DNA of 64,000 nucleotides from Hyposmocoma kahamanoa (Eukaryota > Arthropoda > Insecta > Lepidoptera > Cosmopterigidae), in contig NW_020653993.1 in the NCBI RefSeq assembly GCF_003589595.1, positions 2,865,542-2,929,541 on the forward strand, read 5' to 3'. A program made the position numbers and the translations under genes. Shown in pieces: positions 1 through 11,189 of the stretch; within the stretch, counting starts at the first letter, position 1, and each line of letters starts with the position of its first letter. The notes beneath the pieces were generated by a model. The model was not told the DNA's origin, did no database searches, and saw only the letters and a list, made by a program, of their open reading frames with translations.

Positions 1-268
1 TATTCTTACTGCTTTGTGCGTGACTTTTTGTTAAGTCATTTGCGTGGCCATTTGTTTCAGTGACATGGCGTAGCCATAAGTCAACATTATATGTTTTAAT
101 TTGCGTGGCCATTTGTTTCAGTAAGATTGCGTGGCCATTAATGAACAGTATATTTTTTAACTTGCATGGTCATTTGTTTCAGTAATATTGTGTGGTCATA
201 AAAACAATATTATATAGTTTTAATTTGCGTATCCATTAAATTAGAGAGCGTGGCCATAATGAATCGTC
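1..268. repeat. 61-bp minisatellite
   Basis: The block TGCGTGGCCATTTGTTTCAG recurs at about 41, 102 and 163, with a decayed copy at 226, giving a period of 61-63 bp. Each unit holds a second, weaker GCGTAGCCAT-like half. The array may continue left of the window. Seen directly. Confidence 0.85.
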
Positions 269-3090
269 GATCTAACCTTCAAAGCGTTCGCGGAGTAGCA
301 AATTAATTTACTTTATTTTTATTCATTTGGATTTTCTGAAAGTAATGCCTGAATCTGTAAATAATTGTATTTAATTTCAATATAAAGTAATTTAAAAGAA
401 GGTACTTGCAAAATAAAGTAAATTAGTAAGTAATAAAATAATGTATACTTGTTAAACCATGATTTTGCATATTGTATCAAAATGATGCATTTTTTTATAT
501 TAGTTTACTGTGCCTCGCAATTTAATGCTCGTCACAATTTAATGCGCCTCGGAACTTTATGTGCCTTGCAATGTAATGAACATCGCGATCAGTATTATTG
601 CATATATTACTTGCTATACATAACTGCAAAATAAATTTGTTATTTATAATTATTGAATGAATAAATAATTAATTATAGTTACCCTTTATTATAATATCAA
701 TTTAACGATCAAGCACTAGGCCAGCTTGCGTGAAGTTATACGTAAGTAGTAAGTGTAAGTTACTTGTGGTAAACGTATTTATTTAAACTACTCAGGTTAT
801 TCTACTTCGAGTCACTTGAGTGTTGATTTTTGTTATTATATTACAAAATTGCACTAGATCACCTTACCACTTAAATAATACCTGTAACTATTCCTTGGGT
901 TACATAAGAGCAATATTTTCCGTTTGGATTAATAAATCTAACACCATACACACAACTTTTTTTTTTCAGTGTAAAATATCCACTAATCACTTTATTTATT
1001 GATGCAAGGTGTAAATGAAATTAAATATACGTCAATAATTGACACTTCAGCGATTATTGATACCTAGGTACTTGTAAAGTAGTTACCAGTTCTTATTTGG
1101 GTATATTAACACATATCAATTCGCACCAATATGAAATGATTATGTGAATTAAAATACTTGAAGGTTGATACCTTCAAGTATTTTAATTCACATAATCATC
1201 AAATCATCATGTGAGCCATACGATTTAATCAACCAGTTTGACCACGATTGACTTTTCTACGAGCTATGTGCTTAGACACCCTTGTGCTACTTTGAATTCG
1301 TCACATAGTTCATCGATATGCTCTAAGGTTCATTGTCACTTTTTCGTTTTGCATCAAGTGCTGTACTGCTTTACTATGGACAGAAGGAGATTCACTTAAA
1401 TTGGAAACAAAACGAACAGGTATGCTTACCTGCATATCGCTGCTTTTCAAGAATAGCGGTTCAACTTTGCGTACCACACACTACATGGACCTGACATATC
1501 ACTAGCTTTTGAGATAGGCCGCCATAGTACATAGTTATCGATATATAGGATTAAACCTTGAGACAATTGTAGACCAAACATTGTCAATTTTCATAAACAA
1601 GCATAGCTCCTGTCTAAGAGGAACTGTAGGATTTTGCGCTCCTTCGCATTTTATGGTCATGTTGATCGCATAACTGATATAACTTATAATTTTCAGTTTT
1701 GAGTGCGTACACTGACGTAACTCCAATTTACAACTCATGGATCACTCCTTCGTATTTCATGACCATATAGGTTATAAACTGACTTAACATTTTTATAAGT
1801 AACTTCCATTACTTATAAAACATTACAATTTTTCACCTTATGGGGCACTCAAGGTGTTTTCACTCCTTCATATTTGTTGTTCTATTCGGCTAATAGTTAC
1901 AGGCACTATTTGTTGTTGTGTAGTCGAATTTATCAATATCAAGCGTATTTGTTGAAAACATTTTTTCTTTTAGATATTGCTGATTGTACTTTATTATTTC
2001 CAACATCACTACTTAATGATAATTACCATATTAATGCCAACAAACGGGAATGTTGTTATGAATCAGTTTTTTGAAAGGACAGCATAAACCAGTCATTCAA
2101 TGAGTAGGTAAGTATTTTAATATAGTGACAAAGATGTTCACAAAATGTAAGCTGCTGCTTACACTTTTGCAGGCCATGTCTAATTAGCAAAGAAAGGATT
2201 GGCACTGCTGAATTAATAACGTAATGTTGGTCAAAGTTTATTTTCTTTAATTATTATTTTTTTTTAGTTAAATATTTTTAACATGAAGTTTGTTTAAATT
2301 GCAAGCAACAAATCTACTCTGGTTATCAATTTCCCTGTAAAGTCACTCACATATTACGTATAGTCGTAGGTGAACATCGTAATTTGTAGTTCATACGTAA
2401 TCTTGCAATGTAAGTTAGCAATTTCAATACAGGTAATACAAACTACACAACAACGAGAACATTTATTTTTTTGTAAGTATTAGCAGGCACTTGTGTTTTG
2501 GGCTAGTTTAGTAGCCAACGGTATAAGTTTGTTTATATCATTTCTCGAGCTAATAGTATACGACACGGGTGTGTACACCATGGTTTGCGGATAATATTAT
2601 GTTATTTAATGGACTTCAATCAATCATCAAAAGAATCATTTCAACTCACGCACGGCACATACTTCCAATATGCAGATATTATATTTATATGCCTTAGTGA
2701 AATGGATTCTAATGATTTGAAATAGTGATACATACCTCCACTTCTTTCTTTTTTTTTTTAACAAAGTTGAGTCGGAGCTGATAACCTCGACGACATTTCG
2801 AAATATTATTAATTCTACTCACGTTCTTTATCCTCGTCGCCATTTGTGGCGTTTACGCTACTTAGTATAGGAATAGCTCAATGAAACAACATGTGTTTAC
2901 TTCACGTACACGTGCGATACGTCCGCTCATACCACTGTCTAGTGTCGTAGTGCGGGAACGGCGGGCCGCAGTGTAACTTATATTGTCTAATGTCTGTGGT
3001 ACATTATGTGCATACACTACAGTATGTTACGCGATAACTCCGACATTTGTGAACTGATTTTGATTATTCTTTTTTGTTAGAAAGAAGAAA
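269..3090. other. Intergenic DNA without a supported gene
   Basis: AT-rich sequence with only short random ORFs. It contains a degenerate run of about 17-bp units ending in ATTTAATG-like words (513-590) and the perfect hairpin listed separately. I recognise no coding similarity. Confidence 0.6.
1136..1199. repeat. Perfect 30-bp hairpin
   Basis: Arms 1136-1165 and 1170-1199 are exact reverse complements around the 4-base loop TGAT; the loop-side arm ends are CTTGAAGGT and ACCTTCAAG. It could be the collapsed remains of a foldback element or a recent palindromic duplication. Confidence 0.9.
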
Positions 3091-3180
3091 CTATTCCACC
3101 TCTTAAGGGTGGCAAACTAGGGGATGAATGCAGCTGGTGTACTTTCGGGTAACCGATTTCAATAAAACTTGACCATCGAG
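3091..3180 (+). repeat. Dispersed repeat fragment (pair with 60303-60402)
   Basis: Shares GGTAACCGATTTCAATAAAA and AACTAGGGGATGAAT with the reverse complement of 60303-60402, and GGGTAGCAAACCAGGGGAT is at about 53290. This belongs to the arthropod repeat that often carries AACCGACTTCAAAAA, as I recognise it; class not determined. Confidence 0.6.
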
Positions 3181-3214
3181 TATGTAAAAAAAAAAAAAAA
3201 AACTAAAAAAAAAA

Positions 3215-3894
3215 CAGAAATAGAGACGAAATAAGGGTCATACATTCCTGGTAACTCATCAGTGATACATCACTTATAAACATCAACTCTCGTTTGCAAA
3301 GAAATATAGAAGCGCCAACAACTGACCTGTATGCACGTCTCCGTATATTCCAAAAATATTCTGTATTTATTGTAATAAAGATAATATCTCTAACAATAGC
3401 GTGCTTTTCCATTCGGTGGTGTAGGGAAAAACAGCAAAACATCTAATTATATAACAAACGGAATCAAATTTCATCGGTAATTAAATATTAAATATGTAAT
3501 TTTGCAATTTTCGTCCATTATAGCAAAGCTCAAGTTAACTGGTCGATTTGAAGGAAACAATTGACGACACCCATTGACGACACCCGTCAATTGTTTCGAA
3601 TTCGGACTGGCCAATCGGAGCGCAGTTGTCACAATAATGATATGGCAGAATAGTTTTCAAACAAATGAAATGATACTATTTTCCCGGATTTAAATCGCGT
3701 ATATTTGTTTTTCCAAACAAACCGACGTTTCGGTCAACCGTGACCATGGGACCTGTAAAGGGCCCGAAACGTCGGTTGTTTGAAAAAACAAATATACGCG
3801 ATTTAAATCCGGAAAAATAGTTTCATTTCCTATGTGTAACAATCGCGAAAACTTAAGAACTCGAAATGAAATGATATTTCGTCTCTATTTCTGG
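3215..3894. mobile_element. MITE with AGAAATAGAGAC termini, copy 1 (interrupted)
   Basis: Starts CAGAAATAGAGACG and ends with its complement GTCTCTATTTCTGG. Body 3215-3674 is homologous, in opposite orientation, to 4680-5172. A 189-bp hairpin element (3675-3863) sits near its right end. The termini and a TA flank at copy 2 fit a Tc1/mariner-type MITE, by inference. Confidence 0.75.
3675..3863. mobile_element. Hairpin element inserted in MITE, 12-bp target duplication
   Basis: Flanked on both sides by AAATGAAATGAT (3663-3674 and 3864-3875). The matching site in the sibling MITE near 4705-4720 lacks the insert. Internally, TTTCCCGGATTTAAATCGCG and the GACGTTTCGG region are mirrored by CCGAAACGTCGG and CGCGATTTAAATCCGG, so most of it folds on itself. 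A duplication this long suggests target-primed insertion by LINE machinery (inference). Confidence 0.7.
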
Positions 3895-3994
3895 TTATAC
3901 ATAATACTCGATAAACTTAGCAACTAGATGTAATTTCGCGAAATTTTTAGGTCGGCTTTTTTAGTACTCTGCACTGAGATTATTTGTTTTTATA

Positions 3995-4188
3995 CACACA
4001 CTCATAGCCCCGCACTAGGAAAACTCTGTATCGCGGGTGCCATGGACACATATAGACAACCACAAACTCACAAGAGAAATAAAAGTAGGCCATACAAATA
4101 TTTCTCTCGGCCCGGGAATCGAACCCGGGACCTCGTGGCAGTCCAGCATGGTAATCGTTCTGTCACGGAAGCACAGAGGCAAATAAAT
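3995..4188 (-). mobile_element. tRNA-derived SINE (family B)
   Basis: On the minus strand a tRNA-like head with the box B sequence GGTTCGATTCC inside CCCGGGTTCGATTCCCGGGC is followed by a body ending near GCGGGGCTATGAGTGTG. The acceptor stem does not pair, so this is a SINE head and not a tRNA gene. Confidence 0.8.
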
Positions 4189-4679
4189 ACCTATTGCAAA
4201 GTTTATTTATCCAAATTTTGTAATCTAAGTTTAATAATATAATAAAGCCCGCTTTCGTACATTACTTTATTGAATATACGTACATTAAAGTTCTGCGTTG
4301 TAATTCTTAATGTCCAATGAGAAATTTCATTAATTTGTTCGAAGTTTAAGAAGCATTATCATGTTCAGGATGTTATGGTAATGTCGCTTCGTAATGCTAC
4401 TTACGAATAACTGAGAAGCATAATACTCATTTATAATGTCTTTTGTGGTTTCATATTTGTGTTAAAAAGTGGAATTTTATGAAATGAAACAAGATATTTA
4501 CATTTAATAATGGATAGTTTAACACTTTCGCGCGAGCATCATGTTCGTCAAGTACCTATATAACCAGATTTTTTTAAATATGTAAAGACGCACGCTTCGT
4601 TACAATCTCGCCTGATGTTAAGCGACTATGTGACCAACCATGGGACGCGTTTGCCTAGATAGAAAATGCCTAAATATAA
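4189..4679. other. Intergenic DNA
   Basis: No gene seen. CTCGCCTGATGTTAAGCGAC (about 4610) resembles a piece of a common lepidopteran LINE 3' region, too short to classify. Confidence 0.5.
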
Positions 4680-5172
4680 CCAGAAATAGAGACTAAATGT
4701 CATTTAATTTGTATGAAAACTATGCTGCCATATCATTACGGTGACAACTGCGCTCCGATTGGCCAACCCGAATTCGAAACAGTTGACGGGTGTCGTCAAT
4801 TGTTTCACTTCAAATCGATCACTTTAACTTGAGCTTTGCTATAGTGGACGAAAATTGAAAAATTACATTTTTTTAATGTTTAATTACCGATGAAATGTGA
4901 TTCCGTTTGTTTTGTAATTAGATATTTTACTGTTTTTTCCACGCCACCGAATGGAACAGCCCCCGTCGTCGTTAGAGATATTGTCTTTTTTTTAGAATAA
5001 ATACAGAATATTTTTGGAATATACGAAGACGTACACACAGGTCAGTTGTTGGCGCTGTACTATTTCAGCTTCCTAATTTGTGATTTCAATGCTAACGAGA
5101 GTTGATATTTAAAAGTGATATAAGGCCCATTTGCCTGATGATTTGCCAGGGATGGATGGCCCTTATTACTGG
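4680..5172. mobile_element. MITE with AGAAATAGAGAC termini, copy 2 (inverted)
   Basis: Begins CCAGAAATAGAGAC and ends TTACTGG; the right end has lost about 10 bp relative to copy 1. Flanks read ..TATAA and TTATA.., so the termini may be TAACCAG with a TA target. It keeps the uninterrupted version of the site where copy 1 carries the hairpin element. Confidence 0.75.
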
Positions 5173-5460
5173 TTATATACTCAATGATCGTGCTTTTGAC
5201 CATTGTGGTAGATATTTTTCTCACGCATTAATGCAAGCGTTAATTAATGCAAACATTTATTCTACAGGCTATTAATACACATACACATTCACGACGCACA
5301 GTTTGGGTTTATGGCCCCCTCTGCATTCCCCATGCTAGCACTAGTGTCATATTTGATATTTTATATTGTTTTTAAGTACTTCTTTTTTACCAAATGGTTA
5401 CTTACGCCTTTGTACCTGTTACGCAACATTTTGAGATATTATTTAATAAAATAATTTCAG
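5173..5460. other. Intergenic DNA
   Basis: No gene or recognisable element seen. Confidence 0.5.
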
Positions 5461-5746
5461 TAGCAGTAGAGGTCCTTGTCAAAGAGTTCGTCCAGGGAAG
5501 TACTGCCACCTTACCTATTTCTGCCGCCAAGCAGTAATGTCAGCATTACTGTGTTCCGGTTTTGAAGGGTAAAGGTGCTGATAAAATGACAGGCACATGG
5601 GACTTGTCAATTTATGTCACGATCGAGTGCGCCTCAGATCTTTGCGATTTAAAGCTCTGAGTGGCACTGCAACTTTATGGACAGGCGTGTTGCGTACCAT
5701 CAGGCGTACGACTTGTTCATCCCGTCGCTTGATACTATGAAAAAAA
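5461..5746 (+). mobile_element. Family A SINE-like repeat, near full length
   Basis: Family A runs from TAGCAGTAGAG through GTTCGTCCAGGGAAGTACTG, GCAGTAATGTGAGCATTACT, GGTGAAATTACAGGCACATG and GATTTAAAGCTCTGAGTGGC to CACGACTTGTTCGTCCCGTC and an A-rich tail. About twenty copies lie in the window on both strands. The tail resembles lepidopteran LINE 3' ends, so LINE-driven copying is likely; no clean tRNA head is visible. Possibly related to SINEs described in butterflies (inference). Confidence 0.75.
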
Positions 5747-6299
5747 TGAGTTTTAATAATTTTACTAATATAGTAAAACGTTATTTTATTCAAGAACATA
5801 GTGATGGATTTAAGGAGACTCTTGTAATGTAGTTTGTATTATTTTTATGACTTAAAAAAGCTGATTAAAAGCACTTCTGATACGATCGTACGATCACATG
5901 TGGTTTTGTCATTAAAATTGACCTGCATAGTTTACTATCTATTGATTAGGGAACACCCGTAAATAAGCAGCTTCAGATATACATGTGTTCTTTTTTGCCA
6001 CACAATACAGTCCGCCTGCGATGAATACCTCGTTAGTACATTCGTTAGTGTGCTTGTTTCACTCTCCTATCTCCACTGTACAGTCAATAACGAGAGTGAC
6101 ACACTCTAAGTCTGCTTGACTAGGAAGTAATTATGTGGAAAATGCACAAAGGCATTATTAGACTTGTGCGCTTTCCTGTGTTTACACAGAGCTTTCAAAA
6201 AATTTCTGTAATCAAATAAATATTCGACATTCACATGCGTTGCTCTGATAAAGTAAGTAACTAAAGCACTTGTGTTATTAAATCGGAAACAATATTATT
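5747..6299. other. Intergenic DNA
   Basis: No gene seen. The stretch 6235-6290 (TAAAGCACTTGTGTTAT) is shared with about 17525-17590, so part is repeat. Confidence 0.5.
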
Positions 6300-7165
6300 A
6301 ATATTTAATTTTTTTATTGAATTGATGTTCAATTATTTTTATGAGAAATTACTCCACTAGTTTGTTATAATTATTAATACAAAGATCGAACACTCGGAAA
6401 ATATCCTTCGACCTGGCTGGATTCGAACGGATGTCTTCTAGCATACCGTGTCAGACGCTACACCAACTAAGCAACGGAGCGAACCAGCGGACCTCACGAA
6501 TTTTTCTGTGTTTTGTTGTAGTGTCTTTGTATTTGGTTTTTTAACGATTATTTAGCCCTAGCGCCATCTACGAGAAATCTTAAGTATTTCGTCACCCAGT
6601 TACCTACAGCCACCAGCCCTGGCTAGAGATGTCGCTATTCATGTATTTAAATTTTTATTGAATTGATATTCAATTATTTTTATGTGAAATTACTCCAATA
6701 GTTTACAAAGACACGACAACAAAACACATAAAAAAATTTATGAAGTCCGCTGGTTCGTTCCGCAGGCTTATTACCGATCTTTAGCGACCAGTCGTTTTAG
6801 CAATAGTTGCACGATTATCGCTGTCAAAACATAGATTCGTATTACGGAACGAACAATTGCGACCAGTCGACTACAGCGCCTCCCGCGAGCAACTAATAAA
6901 CTAAAACTGCATGAAAATGCTTTGACAGAAAGCGACCGGTTGCTTTTTCGTATTACCGAACCGTAATACCAACTTAGCAATCGCAACTGGTAGCAATCGC
7001 GTTGCTATTGTACAATTAACAACCGGTTGCTAAAGTTCGGTAATAAGCCTGCCGTGGCTTAGTTGGTATAACGTCTGACACGGTATGCTAGAAGACATCG
7101 GTTCGAATCCGGCCGGATCGAAGAATTATTTTCTGAGGGTTTGATCTTTGTATTAATAATTATAA
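6300..7165. mobile_element. Composite palindromic tRNA-headed repeat (family C), interrupted
   Basis: A tRNA-like head on the minus strand (about 6385-6500; GCTTAGTTGGTGTAGCGTCT, TCCGTTCGAATCCAGCC) and another on the plus strand (about 7055-7122; GGTTCGAATCCGGCC) flank a body with the arm ATTGAATTGATATTCAATTA. The plus-strand head is split from its upstream part by a 289-bp MITE. The same two-headed layout recurs at 20075-20545. Confidence 0.7.
6763..7051. mobile_element. MITE with CAGGCTTATTACCG termini in family C
   Basis: Terminal inverted repeats CAGGCTTATTACCGA and its complement bound the element, with CCG on both sides (6760-6762, 7052-7054). Removing it restores the uninterrupted family C sequence seen near 20440-20455. 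A 3-bp duplication fits PIF/Harbinger-like or CACTA-like transposition; family not assigned. Confidence 0.75.
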
Positions 7166-7202
7166 CAATATTATTAATATAATATTTATTTCAAACATTA
7201 AG

Positions 7203-7446
7203 TAGCAGTAGAGCTTCTTGTGACAGAGTTCGTTCAGGGAAGTACTTCCACCTTAACTCTTTCTGCCGCCAAACAGTAATATCAGCATTACTGTTTTCTG
7301 GGTTTGAAGGGTAAGGGTGCTAGTGAACACAGTGCCCCTCAGGTCTTTGCTATTTAAAGCTCTGAGTGGCACTGGAACTGTTATGGACAGGCGCGTAGCT
7401 TATTACCAGACGCACGCTTGTTAACTTTTATGTTGATAAAAAAAAA
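7203..7446 (+). mobile_element. Family A repeat with internal deletion
   Basis: Keeps the 5' TAGCAGTAGAG start and A-rich tail but lacks most of the middle between AGGGTGCTAGTGAA and CCCCTCAGG. Confidence 0.75.
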
Positions 7447-7600
7447 CAACGGCGTTTCTTAAATAACAATATGTGTATATAAATTATATCTGTTTGTAAG
7501 GCTAATAACAGATCCCTGTGTTAACAGATCGCCCCGTGTTATTTAAAAGGTAGTCGATAACAAGAATTTAAACATAAAAAGTATCAATTGTATCTACTAA

Positions 7601-7680
7601 CTGCGCGAATCTGGCCATTGTGACACCAAAATCAGCTAGCTACCTATGCTTTTGGTGTCACAATGGCCGCCTTCACGCAG
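7601..7680. repeat. Inverted-repeat hairpin
   Basis: GGCCATTGTGACACCAAAA (7613-7631) is exactly mirrored at 7650-7668 around an 18-base loop, and outer CTGCG/CGCAG words also pair. Probably a very short MITE. Confidence 0.8.
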
Positions 7681-8129
7681 GTTCGCCCCTGGACCGCTTT
7701 TCCTGCTATACCTACCACCTCTGTGTTGTCTGAGTTTAAGGGGTAAAATCCCTACTGTTGGCTCGGTTAGCTAAACACACAGTAACTTATTAGAATTCCG
7801 TAGTCAAACAGAATGAACCCTTGTAGTTTCGTAATGTCCGTCTGTCGGAATCCGTCCGTATTTTTTGCATCGTTGAACATGAAATGGTACCCTATGTGAT
7901 ACGTCAAAGGTGGTTTTACCACACTAAAGTCATAAAAATAATACGAACTACATGAAACACTTGAGAAAAATCAAAAAGTCTTCTCTAATAAATTGAGGTC
8001 CCTCCTCATATAAAAGTGCTATCGTTATTGTAATTTTGCAGATGTGGCCTTTTTACGCTAAGGGTAAAAAGGGTAAGACTTTATGTCCGCTTTACCTGAC
8101 ATGTACGCTCTGTAAAATTGCATCGTTAT
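7681..8129. other. Intergenic DNA
   Basis: No gene or known element recognised. Confidence 0.5.
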
Positions 8130-8250
8130 TCTAGTAACATCGATCTTAGAGCGGTTACGCGCGTTTAAACACGTGCGATTTTAAGCATCGATACAAACGC
8201 GCGATTGCGTCGCTACACTTGGGATTTATAGGCGATTGCATCGATGCAAT
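8130..8250. mobile_element. Partial MITE (copy of 44757-44953)
   Basis: Shares TTTATAGGCGATTGCATCGA, CGATTGC..TCGCTACACTT and CGATTTTAAGCA with the longer copy at 44757-44953. Confidence 0.65.
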
Positions 8251-8330
8251 AAAAAAACAACAAACCATCAAAGTATTCCCTTTTCTATTTCAGACACTAC
8301 GTCGTCTTTCAAATGACAACACGCTTTTAT

Positions 8331-8575
8331 TACATGGTAACGGCCTCTGTGACTATGCGGTTACAAGACTGGACTGCAAAGCAGAGGGTTCGGGTTTATT
8401 CCGGGTCTGAAGGAATATTTGTATGGCCTACATTTATTTTACTCGTAAGTTTGGGTGTAATCTGCGGTTGTCTATGTGTGTGTCTATGGCACTCGCGATA
8501 CAGGGTTTCCCTTGTGCGGGGATATGAGTGTTGCGTTATTATTATTATCCCCCTCACCCCTGGCCTAAAAGATAA
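8331..8575 (+). mobile_element. Degenerate tRNA-derived SINE (family B)
   Basis: Old plus-strand copy: GACTGGACTGC..GCAGAGGGTTCGGG head, GTATGGCCTACATTTATTTT body, and a tail with ATTATTATTATT. Overlapping short ORFs are by-products. Confidence 0.7.
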
Positions 8576-8871
8576 ATTTAGAATTTTGTTATTGTATGTG
8601 CAATCTTAATGTAAGGAAGTTAACATTGAAAGGGGGTGTTGAGGTTTTATTAGGTATCTACGAACAAGAATAAAACCACTGTAACATGTTACGTCAGACA
8701 CAGAGTGACTTTTTTTATTTCGCTGAAATGGTTAAGCAAGCGACATGTCGTCTGGCGTCGTCTGAAGAATTATTTGTAACAGATTCGGATTTATTATTAT
8801 TTTAGATATCTTTTTTTTATAATATCAAGTGACGGGACTAACATGTACGGAAATGTGTAGAAAACCACTCA

Positions 8872-9000
8872 CAGCTTTAAATCACAAAGACCTGAGGGAT
8901 ACTGCCACTGCGCCCGTTGCCCTGAGACATAAGATGCCAAGTGCCATATGCCCGTAATTTCGCCAGCACCCTTTACCCTTCAAAACCGAAATAGGTAAGA
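8872..9000 (-). mobile_element. Family A fragment
   Basis: Middle section only, from AGCTTTAAATC through CCTGAGACATAAG to CCCTTCAAAACCG, then directly AAATAGGTAAG, with the GCAGTAATG block missing. Confidence 0.7.
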
Positions 9001-9049
9001 TTGGAGATTGCCGACACTCTAATACATTTTTAGCGAAATTGAACTTGTC

Positions 9050-9479
9050 AGGGTGCGTAAACGAAATAACTTATATTACATACAATACATATTACCACGC
9101 CTGCCTCCCACCGGGGTAGGCAGAGACTATAAACCTCCACTTGCTACGCTCCTGTCAGACCTCTTTCGCCTCCTCCACTCCTATCATTCTATTCATACAA
9201 GCCCGTTTATTCTTGACACTTTTAACCCAGTCTTTTTGAAGGACATATCAATTTGATTGAGATATGTTCGCCGAGGTGTACCACTCCCCACGCTTCCATC
9301 GACATTTGCTTTATAAATTTGTGCCGTCAATCTACCAACATTCATTCTTTCAAACCATCAAAGTATCCCTCTCTCTATCCTTATCACTAAATCATCTTTC
9401 ATACCACAGCGCTCTCTTACTATACTGTTCGACATTCTATCTTCAAGACTAATACTCCAATTTCTACAGCATACTTTAA
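9050..9479 (+). repeat. Decayed lepidopteran-type dispersed repeat
   Basis: CTCCCACCGGGGTAGGCAGA (about 9107) is a word I recognise from abundant lepidopteran repeats. The rest is C/T-rich on this strand, with no intact ORF. Confidence 0.5.
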
Positions 9480-9714
9480 CGTAACGTCATTGTCTTACAA
9501 TTATATGGACGTCGGGTCCGCGCTAAAAAGTGTCCGAACTTATAGGGCGTTAAAATCGTATACAGAGCGTCATTCACGCTTTAGTCTTCGTTTGTTCGAC
9601 TGACAGCGAAGCAAGCAAAATTGGACAGTACTGCGATGATTTTACATTTTAAATTCAACGTTTTAGTGTTTTCATATTCCTTTACATGTCATTACGTTTA
9701 AATAGGTTGACTTG

Positions 9715-11180
9715 TATGAGATTAGTGTGGCTCTCAAACAACTCAAGAACAACAAAGCGGCGGGCGATGATGGAATCACTACAGAACTTCTGAGAGCGGG
9801 TGGCAAGCCGATACTTAAAGTCCTCCAGAAGCTTTTCAATTCTGTCATCGTCGAAGGTCAAACGCCGAAGGCATGGGGCAGAGGCGAGGTCGTTCTGTTC
9901 TTCAAAAAGGGTGATAAAACACTCTTGAAGAACTATCGGCCAATCTCGCTTCTGAGCCATATCTATAAGTTGTTTTCGAGAGTTATCACGAATCGTCTCG
10001 CTCGCAGGTTTGACGACTTCCAACCTCCCGAACAAGCCGGTTTCCGAAAGGGTTTTAGTACCATAGACCACATCCATACGCTGCGGCAGGTTATACAGAA
10101 GACCGAGGAGTATAACCGGCCACTTTGCTTAGCGTTTGTGGACTATGAGAAGGCCTTTGATTCGATCGAGACCTGGGCGGTGCTGCAGTCTCTCCAAAGG
10201 TGCCAAATAAACTATAGGTATATAGAGGTGTTAAGGTACTTATACAAAAATGCCACTATGTCAGTCCGATTACAGGATCAGAGCTCTAATCCTATCCAAC
10301 TGCAACGAGGCGTGAGACAGGGAGATGTGATATCTCCAAAGATGTTCACTGCTGCGTTGGAGGATATTTTCAAGCTTCTGGACTGGAAAGGACTTGGCAT
10401 CAACATCAATGGCGAGTACCTAACACACCTTCGATTTGCCGATGATATAGTTCTTATGGCTGAGACCTTGGGAGACCTGAACACAATGCTCGAAGATCTC
10501 AGTAGTGTTTCCCAAAGAGTGGGTCTTAAGATGAACATGGACAAGACGAAGATCATGTCGAATGTCCATGTTGTACCCGCTCCAGTAAAAATTGGGAACA
10601 TTACGTATACCTGGGGCAGACAGTCCAGTTAGGTAAGTCCAACTTTGAGAAAGAGATCTCTCGTCGAATCCAGCTCGGATGGGCAGCGTTCGGGAAACTC
10701 CAAAAAATCTTTGCGTCCAAATTACCTCAATGTCTCAAGACGAAAGTCTTTGACCAGTGTGTGTTGCCAGTGATCACATATGGATCAGAAACGTGGTCCC
10801 TCACTATAGGCCTCATAAGAAGGCTCAAGGTCACTCAGCGGGCAATGGAGAGAGCGATGCTCGGTATTTCCCTGCGTGATAGAATCAGAAATGAGGAAAT
10901 CCGTAGGAGAACTAAGGTAACCGACATAGCTCGAAGAATTGCTCAGCTGAAGTGGCAGTGGGCGGGGCACATAGCTAGGAGAACCGATGGCCGTTGGGGC
11001 GGAAAGGTTCTTCAATGGCGACCGCGCACCGGACGACGCTCAGTGGGTAGGCCCCCCACCAGGTGGACCGACGATCTGGTGGAGGTCGCGGGAAGCCGAT
11101 GGATGCGGGCAGCGCAGGACCGATCGTCGTGGAGATCGTTGGGGGAGGCCTATGCCCAGCAGTGGGCGTCGTATGGCTGA
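9715..11180 (+). pseudogene. RTE reverse transcriptase remnant
   Basis: Encodes the copying enzyme of an RTE-clade LINE. From 9715 the first frame shows NYRPISLLSHIYK, FVDYEKAFD, GVRQGDVISP and FADD (residues 242-245 counted from 9712). Near 10600 the frame changes and a short piece before YLGQTVQLGK is lost, so the C-terminal part (GSETWSLT, KWQWAGHIARR, GRPPTRWTDD) continues in another frame to the TGA at 11178-11180. There is no in-frame ATG at the left end because the element is truncated there. It cannot make a complete protein. RTE assignment rests on the RQGD..SP motif, the C-terminus and the ATG-repeat tail. Confidence 0.9.
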
Positions 11181-11189
11181 ATGATGATG
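9715..11189 (+). mobile_element. 5'-truncated RTE-type retrotransposon
   Basis: The insertion is bounded by AGGTTGACTTG at 9704-9714 and 11190-11200; the empty site is present in the sister MITE at 38023-38033. The element ends ATGATGATG, typical of RTE 3' ends. Only the reverse transcriptase and C-terminal part are present; the endonuclease half is missing. Confidence 0.9.

Noticed and set aside
1..268. CRISPR array
   Set aside because: The 61-bp units are diverged along their whole length, with no constant repeat and variable spacer pattern, in a eukaryotic genome.
4090..4170. tRNA gene suggested by CCCGGGTTCGATTCCCGGGC on the minus strand
   Set aside because: Recurs with the same SINE body at 27899, 38870 and elsewhere; the acceptor stem is missing.
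8219..8609. Two overlapping plus-strand ORFs as small genes
   Set aside because: They lie over a MITE end and a degenerate tRNA-derived SINE.
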